Source: Roseiarcus sp963770275 (GTDB lineage: Bacteria; Pseudomonadota; Alphaproteobacteria; Rhizobiales; Beijerinckiaceae). Taken from it: a stretch of 64,000 bases of DNA. Below are positions 57,564 through 64,000 of the stretch, in pieces. The DNA lies in assembly GCA_963770275.1 (NCBI GenBank), contig CAVYPD010000003.1, positions 62,001 to 126,000 of the forward strand, given 5' to 3'. A model generated the notes under the pieces. It worked only from the letters and a program-made list of their open reading frames with translations, had not been told where the DNA came from and searched no databases. The first letter of the stretch is position 1; the number at the start of each line of letters is the position of its first letter. A program made the position numbers and the translations under genes.

Positions 57564-58502
57564 GTGGACCAAAAATCGAGGACACCTTCGGTGACCGGCA
57601 GCTACGACAGCGCCGTCATTCGCGATCGGTTTCAGCTCGCCAGCGCCCCCACCGTGCTGACGCAGAGGGCCTCCATATCGCCCATCGGTTTTACCCGGCT
57701 GAAGAGCGAGCGCGTCGCCCATCTGCGAGCGAAGGACGTTCCACGCGAAGCCGCCTATTCATTCCATGTTGCGCTTCAGCCAACCGAAGTTGATTTATGG
57801 ATCGACGGAAAGCACGTCCACGGTGGATCTGCAGAGCCGGGCGCAACCTTCCTGTTCGATCTCAGCGCCAACCCCGTCTCCGAGCTTCATACGTCGTTCG
57901 ACATTCTTCGTTTCTACATATCGCGGGCGTCGCTGGACGAACTGTCTTTCGATCGGGGCCAGCGGCGACCTGGCAGCTTCAAGGCGTGCCTCGGGACGCA
58001 TGATCGGGTCATGCACGGATTGGCGACGGCTCTCGTTGACCAAGTCGAACAAACCGGTGGCCGCAACGCCCTGTTTGTCGATCACATCGGCCTCGCCTTT
58101 CACGCCCATGTGACGGACGTCTACGCGTCGACGGGCGCACCAGCGTCTCCCGTTGCAGGCGGGCTTTCGCCTTGGCAGCTACGTCGCGCGCTCGATTTCA
58201 TGAGTTCTCATCTCGACGGCGATCCGACCATCGCCGAACTTGCTCAGGAGTGCGGCCTGTCGCCCGGATATTTCGCCCGTGCGTTCCGGCGGACGATGGG
58301 CGCCGCGCCGCATCAGTGGCTCATTCGAAAACGGATTGAACGAGCGCGCGAGTTGCTGTTGAACGGAAACACGGATCTGGCGGAAATCGCCATCGTGTGC
58401 GGCTTTGTCGATCAAAGCCATTTCAGCCGGGTCTTCGCCGGGCTCGAGGGATGCGCGCCAGGACGATGGCGCAAATCGAATTGGGGCCGTCCGGGAAAAT
58501 AG
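57564..58502 (+). CDS. AraC-family transcriptional regulator
   Basis: The 312-residue protein has a variable N-terminal sensor half and a C-terminal AraC DNA-binding domain of two helix-turn-helix units: SSHLDGDPTIAELAQECGLS then ARAFRRTMGAAPHQWL, and LNGNTDLAEIAIVCGFVDQS followed by HFSRVF. It is likely to regulate the hydrolase and secreted-protein pair 129 bp downstream, or the divergent SnoaL-mpg pair. The ligand is unknown. Confidence 0.9.
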   Translation: MDQKSRTPSVTGSYDSAVIRDRFQLASAPTVLTQRASISPIGFTRLKSERVAHLRAKDVPREAAYSFHVALQPTEVDLWIDGKHVHGGSAEPGATFLFDLSANPVSELHTSFDILRFYISRASLDELSFDRGQRRPGSFKACLGTHDRVMHGLATALVDQVEQTGGRNALFVDHIGLAFHAHVTDVYASTGAPASPVAGGLSPWQLRRALDFMSSHLDGDPTIAELAQECGLSPGYFARAFRRTMGAAPHQWLIRKRIERARELLLNGNTDLAEIAIVCGFVDQSHFSRVFAGLEGCAPGRWRKSNWGRPGK

Positions 58503-58631
58503 CCTCAGCCGAGGACGGATTGCGCCGGTTTCACGCAAAATTCGTCCCGTTTTTACAATCATGTCGCTTCACACGCGCCCAAATTGCGCTTGAAGCGGGC
58601 TTGTGGGAAGCCTCGCACGCTGTGAGGACTT

Positions 58632-59501
58632 ATGAACAGCAACGCGGGCTTTATCGAACACCGCATTCCGCGCGAGCAGGGCATGCTCTACGCCCGGGAC
58701 ATCGAGGGCTCAGGACCCACGTTCGTGCTTATGCATGGCTTTCCGGACAATCTGCGCATTTATGATGATCTTGTTCCGTTCCTGGCAAAGAGCGGGCGCA
58801 GGATCGTCGCCTTCGATTTTCTCGGGTTTGGGGCCTCCGACAAGCCGGCTGGAGCCGCCTACAGCTTCGGACAGCAGGTCGGCGATCTGGAAGCGGTGAT
58901 AGAGCGCCTGGGCCTTGGCAAGGTGATTTTGGTCGCCCACGATTCGTCCGGGCCCGCGGCCCTGAATTTCGCGATCGACCATCCCGAAAAGGTCGCGTCC
59001 CTTTGCATCCTCAACTCCGCCTATGACGATTCACCCCTCAGCGTGTGGCCGGAAATGATCGTTTTGTTCGCGGACCCGAATCTTCGAGCGCTCGCAAGCG
59101 CGGTAGCGCAAAGCCCTGCGCAATTCGGCTGGCTGCTTGCCTGGCAGGCGCAAAAATTCGCCGAGCCGCTCCCGCCAGACCAGAAAGCCCACTTTGCAGA
59201 ATTCCTGGCGCCCCTCGTCGCCGATAACTTCATCAAACAGCCGAGTTCCGGGCCCGCCTTCGTTCAGTTGGCGGGGCAGTTCTACGCCGAGCTGCGGCGC
59301 AACACCGCACGCCTACCCCTTGCGGCAGCGCTCGATATGCCAGTCAAAGTCATTTGGGGCGCTCTCGATCCCTATCTCGGCGTGGAGCTTGGCGAAGAGC
59401 GCGCCTCCCGCTTCAAAAACAGCTCTTTTCACCCCCTTCCAGCAGGTCATTGGCTTCAAAGCGATCTGCCAGAGCGGGTCGCGGAGCAACTTCTGTCATG
59501 A
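58632..59501 (+). CDS. Alpha/beta hydrolase with an Asp nucleophile (epoxide-hydrolase/dehalogenase-like)
   Basis: The 289-residue protein has the oxyanion motif LMHGFPDNLRIYDDLVPFLA, then FDFLGFGASDKP. The nucleophile elbow is KVILVAHDSSGPAALNFAID near residue 97, where Asp takes the nucleophile position as in HDWGG enzymes. The acid is probably in IWGALDPYL and the His in LPAGHWLQSD. An Asp nucleophile favours C-O or C-halogen hydrolysis over ester cleavage. The downstream secreted protein overlaps by ATGA. AraC control is suggested by the neighbour upstream. Confidence 0.83.
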   Translation: MNSNAGFIEHRIPREQGMLYARDIEGSGPTFVLMHGFPDNLRIYDDLVPFLAKSGRRIVAFDFLGFGASDKPAGAAYSFGQQVGDLEAVIERLGLGKVILVAHDSSGPAALNFAIDHPEKVASLCILNSAYDDSPLSVWPEMIVLFADPNLRALASAVAQSPAQFGWLLAWQAQKFAEPLPPDQKAHFAEFLAPLVADNFIKQPSSGPAFVQLAGQFYAELRRNTARLPLAAALDMPVKVIWGALDPYLGVELGEERASRFKNSSFHPLPAGHWLQSDLPERVAEQLLS

Positions 59502-60025
59502 GGATTCGCGCGGATGGCCGGATGAGAAACCTCCGCCTCAGCGGCGTTGCCGTAGCGCTGATGGTGGCCAATCCTTGGGCTGTTTCCGCACATACGCTGG
59601 ATTCTGCCGCTCGCGCGCGTCTCTCTGCGACCATTCCTCAGTCAGCGAAAGGATTCATCATCGTGGCAGACGATAAGAGATCGACCGACGGCTCAGCTGA
59701 AATGCAGGCTGCGAGGGCGCTCACTACCAAGGTGCTTGCGATCGGTAGTTGGACCGCTAAGGCCACACCCGAGAAAAGACCGGCGATCATGCCCGCTGAG
59801 GCGCGCGATACGATGCGACTGCAATTGGCAGGCAAGATCGACCAGTGGTTTGCGAAAACCGACGGCTCCGGCGCGGTGTTCCTGATGAACGTGTCCGATC
59901 CGGCGGAGGCGCATGCGTTGCTCGAAAAGTTACCTCTCGGCCAGGCGGGAATGATGACGTTCGAACTCATACCGATGGGGCCGCTCTGGCCGCTTGGCCT
60001 CCTGCTGAGCGAACTGCCGAAATAG
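59498..60025 (+). CDS. Exported YciI/muconolactone-isomerase-like dimeric alpha-beta barrel protein
   Basis: The 175-residue protein has a signal peptide (MRNLRLSGVAVALMVANPWA then VSAHT) and a C-terminal ferredoxin-like half with GAVFLMNVSDPAEAHALLEK and LPLGQAGMMTFELIPMGPLW. The latter resembles muconolactone isomerase and YciI-type domains. I start at ATG 59498, which overlaps the hydrolase stop; the longer frame lies within that gene. The pairing of a cytoplasmic hydrolase with an exported binding protein is unusual. No function is known. Confidence 0.72.
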   Translation: MRIRADGRMRNLRLSGVAVALMVANPWAVSAHTLDSAARARLSATIPQSAKGFIIVADDKRSTDGSAEMQAARALTTKVLAIGSWTAKATPEKRPAIMPAEARDTMRLQLAGKIDQWFAKTDGSGAVFLMNVSDPAEAHALLEKLPLGQAGMMTFELIPMGPLWPLGLLLSELPK

Positions 60026-60119
60026 CCGCTGCTCGACTATGAGACGCTGCCATTCGCACCCTTCGGCGAGCGGGAGAAAGGTACGACGCGTCCTGAACCA
60101 GCCGTCGCGGTCGAATTAC

Positions 60120-60157
60120 ATGGCCTCACCCCACCCTCTCCCTGAGGGAAAGGGGGC
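60120..60157. repeat. REP-like intergenic palindromic fragment
   Basis: The stretch TGGCCTCACCCCACCCTCTC followed by CCTGAGGGAAAGGGGGC resembles the CCTCACCC...CCCTGAGGGAGAGGG repeats scattered between genes in many proteobacteria. It can fold as a hairpin and lies between two convergent genes, where it may help to end transcription. No second copy was seen in this window. Confidence 0.4.
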
Positions 60158-60159
60158 GC

Positions 60160-61176
60160 CTACAAAGCCTTGCGCGCAAGTTCGGCGCCTGCCGCGAGCG
60201 CCGCGAGCTTGGCGTAGGCGATCTCCGACGGCATCGGCGCCATGCCGCAATTGGTGCACGGATAAAGCCGTTCCGGATGGACATAGTCGAGCGCGGCGCG
60301 GATGGTGTCGGCCACTTCCTGCGGCGTCTCGACGACATTCGAAGCGACATCAATGCAGCCGATGAGCACGTCCTTGCCCTTGAGCAGGCCGATCAGCTCC
60401 ATCGGCACGTGCGCATTGCGGCATTCGAGCGAAACCTGGTCGATCCGGCTTGCGGCGAGCGCGGGGAAGGTCTCCTCGTATTGGCGCCAATGCTCGCCAA
60501 GCGTCGCTTTCCAATCGGTGTTCGCCTTGATGCCATAGCCGTAGCAGATGTGGACGGCGGTCCTGCATCGAAGCCCCAGCGCGGCGCGCTCGAGCGCGGC
60601 GACGCCCCACTCTTTCACGTCGCGCATGTAGACGTTGAAGGCGGGCTCGTCGAATTGCACCACGTCGATTCCGAGCTTTTCGAGTTCGCGCGCTTCCTCG
60701 TTGAGCGCCGCGGCGAAGGCGTGGGCGAGGGTGGGGCGATCGCGGTAATGCTCATCCGCGATTGTGTCGGCGATGGTCATCGGGCCGGGCAGGGTGAACT
60801 TGAGCTTGCGCTTTGTGTGGGCGCGCGCAGCGCTCGCCTCGAGCTTGTGCACGGGGCCTTTGCGGCGGATCGGGCCGGTCACGGTCGGGACCTCGGCCTT
60901 GTAGCGGTCGGCGCGGATGCCGATCGTTTGCCGGCGGGCGAAATCGATGCCGTCGAGATTGGCGAGAAATCCGTGCACGAAGTGGATGCGCGCCTGCTCC
61001 CCATCGCTGACGATGTCGATGCCGGCATCTTCCTGCCGCTTCACCGCGAGGATGGTGGCGTCGATCTTGCCCGTCGCGAGCGCGTCGCCCTCGAGCCTCC
61101 ATGCGGGCCAGAGCTTTTCCGGTTCAGCAAGCCAGAGGGGCTTCGGCAGGCTGCCGGCAACGGTGGTTTCGAACAT
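60160..61176 (-). CDS. Core-type cobalamin-independent methionine synthase (MetE C-terminal-like)
   Basis: The 338-residue protein is a stand-alone MetE barrel lacking the N-terminal half of classical MetE. It has MFETTVAGSLPKPLWLAEPE, DGEQARIHFVHGFL, KFTLPGPMTIADTI, and the zinc ligands in VQFDEPAFN, AVHICYGYG and YPCTNCGMAP. Such core enzymes methylate homocysteine, often with a methyl donor other than polyglutamyl folate. I start at ATG 61176; the longer frame adds an unlike leader. No methionine riboswitch is recognisable upstream. Confidence 0.88.
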   Translation of the reverse strand: MFETTVAGSLPKPLWLAEPEKLWPAWRLEGDALATGKIDATILAVKRQEDAGIDIVSDGEQARIHFVHGFLANLDGIDFARRQTIGIRADRYKAEVPTVTGPIRRKGPVHKLEASAARAHTKRKLKFTLPGPMTIADTIADEHYRDRPTLAHAFAAALNEEARELEKLGIDVVQFDEPAFNVYMRDVKEWGVAALERAALGLRCRTAVHICYGYGIKANTDWKATLGEHWRQYEETFPALAASRIDQVSLECRNAHVPMELIGLLKGKDVLIGCIDVASNVVETPQEVADTIRAALDYVHPERLYPCTNCGMAPMPSEIAYAKLAALAAGAELARKAL

Positions 61177-61774
61177 GTCGGATCCTGAGAGGCCGTTCGC
61201 GCCGCACCCGCCCGGCGCAGGGACTTGGTGCGCGAAACGGAGAGGCAAGGTCAAGTGACCACCTTGACGAGCTGACCGATGGCCGTCCGTTCTCAGAATG
61301 CGACGCGCTCGGTCGATACTTCAACGACCATCTCAAGATCGAGGCCGGGCGCGTGAAGCCGCTCGACAGCAGACAAACCCATCTCGCCTTCGGCTATCGA
61401 CATCGGCGCCTCGAGCCGCCGTGGCGTCCACTTGGAAACCATCGTTATCTTGCAGATATTCAGAATCTAGGCTATGATCATCGTACGGCCTCGAAAGAGG
61501 CTCGGCGACACGGAGCATCCACGTGACGGCGGAATGGAGGTTGTGCACAACCGGTGACAAAGGGACGAGAAATTTTTATTCCAAACGGCTGTAACCCCTT
61601 GAAAAGTCCCGATTCGAAAAAATAAACGCTAGTAAACGCTCAGCGATTTTAGTAGCGTTTATGTAGCGTTTAATGGCGTTTATTCCCTTTTATTTGGATG
61701 GATTGCGCCGTCCAATTCACTCGCGTCTGCTCGGTCTCGATGGCCGCTGGCCGCCGCGGGTTCAGGAGGAGCAC
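61177..61774. other. Gene-free 598-bp region holding an AT-rich repeat block
   Basis: I see no supported gene between the MetE start and the SDR start. Open frames at 61101-61526 (+) and 61333-61560 (-) have no recognisable domain. From about 61560 the sequence becomes AT-rich and carries the phased TAAACGCT/AGCGTTTA array. Confidence 0.55.
61623..61682. repeat. Helically phased 8-bp repeat array, candidate multi-site operator
   Basis: TAAACGCT occurs at 61623 and 61633. Its reverse complement AGCGTTTA occurs at 61654 and 61665, and a one-mismatch copy GGCGTTTA at 61675. Copies are spaced 10-11 bp, one DNA turn, so all faces line up. The two groups are inverted about a 13-bp centre. This is the pattern of cooperative repressor or iteron binding. 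It lies about 95 bp upstream of the SDR gene, in DNA far more AT-rich than the rest. Confidence 0.65.
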
Positions 61775-62545
61775 GTGATCGAGGGGCTTGGGGGCAAGAC
61801 TGCGCTAATCACCGGCGGCGCGGGCGGGATTGGCTCGACCATAGGCGAAGCGCTCCTGGAGAGCGGAGTCCAGGTCTTCCTGCACGATCTGCCGACCTCC
61901 GACGGCGCTGCGAAGGCGCGCTCGCTTTGTCAAAGATTTGGCGATGGCCGCGCGGTCTTCGTTGCAGGGGATCTGAACGACCTCCCTGCGCTCAAACGCG
62001 AGAGCGCAAAGCTCGCCGCTGAGGTCGATGGCTTCGACTTCCTCGTCAACAACGCCGCGGTCGATCCGGTGGCGCCGATCGAAGCCTATTCGATCGAGGA
62101 GTTTCTGGCGGTCCAGACGATCAACGCCCATGCGGCATTCGTCTTGTGCCAGACGCTCGCGCCCCACATGAAGCGCAAGAGCGCCGGCGCCATCGTCAAC
62201 GTGATGAGCGTCGTTTTGTCGGGAGGCTGGCCCGAGAAAGTCCCTTACGCCATGTCGAAGGGAGCCCTGCTCGGCCTCACCCGCTCTTTGGCTCGCGAAC
62301 TCGGCCCTCACAATATCCGCGTCAACGCCGTGAGCCCAGGCGCCATTCCAACTCAGATGGAGCACAAGCACTACGCCGCCAATGGCCGCGCGGCCCACGA
62401 TCAATGGGCCATCCGCAAACAATCCTTGCCGTTCCGCTCGGACATCCGGGACGTCGCCGATGCGGTGGTCTATCTGCTTTCACCGCTCAGCCGATTCATC
62501 ACCGGGCAGGAGCTGCATGTGAATGGCGGCATGTACATGGGCTGA
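61775..62545 (+). CDS. Short-chain dehydrogenase/reductase
   Basis: The 256-residue SDR has the NAD motif ALITGGAGGIGSTIGEALLE, the LVNNAAVDPV motif, the catalytic Ser in VNVMSVVLSGG, and Tyr-Lys in YAMSKGALLGL, ending with ITGQELHVNGG. It probably oxidises a sugar or alcohol. I start at GTG 61775 after AGGAGGAG at 61764, rather than the ATG at 61673 that lies within the repeat array. An adjacent operator array suggests tight control. Confidence 0.88.
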   Translation: MIEGLGGKTALITGGAGGIGSTIGEALLESGVQVFLHDLPTSDGAAKARSLCQRFGDGRAVFVAGDLNDLPALKRESAKLAAEVDGFDFLVNNAAVDPVAPIEAYSIEEFLAVQTINAHAAFVLCQTLAPHMKRKSAGAIVNVMSVVLSGGWPEKVPYAMSKGALLGLTRSLARELGPHNIRVNAVSPGAIPTQMEHKHYAANGRAAHDQWAIRKQSLPFRSDIRDVADAVVYLLSPLSRFITGQELHVNGGMYMG

Positions 62546-62633
62546 GGGTTCGTTCATCGGCAATTCATGCCCGCGCGCCAGACTGCGGATGTTCGCAACG
62601 GCAACGGTCAACCATCGCTATGGGAGGACTTCA

Positions 62634-62795
62634 ATGATCAAAACATTCGTCGCGATCGGCCTCGGCGCCGTCATCGTCTTTGCGCCGCTGGCCGCCATGG
62701 CCCAGTCCGCTCACGCGGGCGGAGGCGGCTCTTACAACAAGCATATGCGCCACAGCCGCAAACGCATCGAGGGAGAGAGCGCGAGCGGGAGCTGA
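62634..62795 (+). CDS. Small exported protein
   Basis: The 53-residue frame has a strong ribosome site GGGAGGA at 62622-62628 and a typical signal peptide (IKTFVAIGLGAVIVFAPLAA then MAQS). The mature part is only about 30 residues, Gly- and basic-rich (GGGGSYNKHMRHSRKRIEG). It looks like a real small secreted peptide; no family is recognised. Confidence 0.55.
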   Translation: MIKTFVAIGLGAVIVFAPLAAMAQSAHAGGGGSYNKHMRHSRKRIEGESASGS

Positions 62796-62910
62796 ACATG
62801 TGCGCACGATGCACCACCACCACTGCCCGTCGCTCCGAAGAGCTGACCGGTCTCGGCCGGCGCGCTGCGGCCAACCGCTCGACCGCGCGCCTGGTTTTCG
62901 TAGGGCGAGA

Positions 62911-64000
62911 CTACTTCACCGGACAGGGCTTCACGCCCCAAATCTCCTGCGCGTATTGCCCAATCGTACGGTCGCTTGAGAACTTGCCCGAACCGGCAAG
63001 GTTGAGAACGACCTTCTGCCGTCCATTCGTTCGGCTTGCGGTGGAGTTCGCATAGCTTCGCGTCGGCGTGAAGATAGGAGGTGAGATCCGCCAGGTGCAT
63101 GAAGCGGTCGCCGTAGGTGAGGAGCGCGCCACGCAGCGGCTCGAAGATCCCAGGCTCGTGCGGACTGAAGTGATCCGAAAAGATCAGATCGAGGGCCTTC
63201 CGGGTTTCCGGCTCGTTTTCGTAGTGCCAATAGGGGCTGTACCAGGACTTGGCTGTTGGCGACTTCCTGCGCTGTGAGGCCAAACAGGAAGAAGTTCTCT
63301 TCCCCCGCCTCCTCGGCCATTTCGATCGTGGCTCCGTCGCGCGTCCCGATAGTCAGCGCGCCGTTCATCATGAACTTCATGTTGCTGGTGCCGCTCGCCT
63401 CGTAGCCGGCGGTCGAAATCTGGTTCGAGACATCGGAGGCGGGAACGCAGCGCTCGGCCAGCGTCACATTGTATTCCGGCAGGAACACGACCTTGAGCTT
63501 GCCGCGCATCGCGGGATCAGCGTCGATCGTTTGAGCCAGGTTGTTGATGAACTTGATGATGACTTTCGCGAGATAATAGGCCGGCGCCGCCTTGCCTGCG
63601 AAGAAGAACGTGCGCGGCGGAATTTCGAGAGCCGGGTTCTCGCGCAGACGCTGGTAGAGAATGACGATACGCAAAGCATTGAGGAGCTGGCGCTTGTATT
63701 CGTGAATGCGCTTGATCTGGCAATCGAAAATCGTGTGCGGATCGACGGTGACGTCCGTGTGCCTTTTGACCCAGTCGGCGAAGCGCGCTTTGCACTCGTG
63801 CTGAGCCTTTTGAACGCTTCGCAAGGAACGCGGCGTCCTTCGCCAACGGGCGAAGCTTTTGCAGCTCCGCAAGATCCGTGATCCAGCCGTCGCCGATTGC
63901 GCCCGAAATCGCCGTCGAGAGCCAGGGATTGGCGAGCTTGAGCCAGCGTCTCGGCGTGACCCCGTTGGTCTTGTTGTTGAAGCGCTCGGGAAACACCTCG
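62911..64000 (-). CDS. glgP: Glycogen/maltodextrin phosphorylase, C-terminal part (three frame breaks, cut by window edge)
   Basis: The phosphorylase releases glucose-1-phosphate from alpha-1,4-glucans. From the window edge the frame reads NNKTNGVTPRRWLKLANPWL. Near 63815 it shifts to QIKRIHEYKRQLLNALRIVI, FFAGKAAPAYYLAKVIIKFI and the PLP Lys in EASGTSNMKFMMNGALTIGT. Near 63252 it shifts to WYSPYWHYENEPETRKALD, and near 63022 to LAGSGKFSSDRTIGQYAQEI, stopping at 62911. Every segment keeps family motifs, so the breaks are probably sequence errors. The N-terminal half lies outside the window. Confidence 0.9.

Noticed and set aside
61101..61526. Plus-strand open frame upstream of the SDR
   Set aside because: It overlaps the MetE start on the other strand, is Arg-rich as antisense frames in this DNA are, and shows no domain.
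62798..63055. Cys-rich plus-strand open frame after the small exported protein
   Set aside because: Most of it runs antisense to the conserved end of glgP and no ribosome site precedes it.

Overview
The window is GC-rich, gene-dense chromosomal DNA. Its gene content points to an alphaproteobacterium of the order Hyphomicrobiales, perhaps close to the Beijerinckiaceae. This placement is inferred from the family make-up: a hopanoid operon, sdhCDAB order, an XylX-type dehydratase, the PutA fusion and a core-type MetE. No marker gene was used. I see no rRNA, tRNA, insertion sequence, phage or CRISPR array, and no convincing intrinsic terminator.

Layout. 1-4627: an oxidative pentose/sugar-acid locus (UxaA-type dehydratase fragment and GntR regulator on minus; XylX-like dehydratase, ketoglutarate-semialdehyde dehydrogenase and PfkB kinase on plus). 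4738-8240: sdhCDAB. 8500-9060: Dps. 9085-14902 (minus): a tight six-gene operon that starts with myo-inositol-1-phosphate synthase and continues with a HAD phosphatase, nucleotidyltransferase, ATP-grasp enzyme, class III aminotransferase and Gfo/Idh dehydrogenase. This is the best candidate for an undescribed pathway, probably an aminocyclitol or inositol-phosphate product. 15084-22291 (minus): hopanoid genes hpnA-B-C-D-E-shc, ending 163-181 bp upstream of the inositol operon, depending on which synthase start is used. 22794-32881: a glucan locus with GH3 beta-glucosidase, an ABC transporter with a decayed ATPase site, a GH144-like endo-beta-1,2-glucanase, a GH15 glucoamylase and a GH94 oligoglucan phosphorylase. 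32961-35926: a heat-shock promoter driving hsp20-lon. 36196-38824: cytochrome c, flavin amine oxidase and mobB. 39028-42948: putA and a small protein. 43044-47350: quinone-reductase-like enzyme, metallo-hydrolase, CoA-transferase and mtnA. 47582-48243: a Phd/VapC toxin-antitoxin pair. 48256-53173: carbohydrate and hydroxy-acid redox enzymes and a ribokinase-like kinase. 53450-60025: small accessory genes, including an AraC regulator and mpg. 60160-64000: core MetE, an SDR preceded by a phased repeat array, a small secreted protein, and the 3' part of glgP running off the window.

The inositol operon could take glucose-6-phosphate to inositol phosphate, activate or dephosphorylate it, oxidise a ring hydroxyl, aminate the ketone and finish with an ATP-grasp ligation or phosphorylation. 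The glucan locus could cut beta-1,2-glucan, phosphorolyse the oligomers and hydrolyse the remaining disaccharides.

At least 17 single-base-type frame breaks interrupt ten otherwise conserved genes (GntR, hpnA, hpnE, shc, GH15, GH94, lon, putA, mpg, glgP). Both parts of each protein keep family motifs and several breaks lie in short homopolymers, so I treat most as base-calling errors and annotate the whole gene span.
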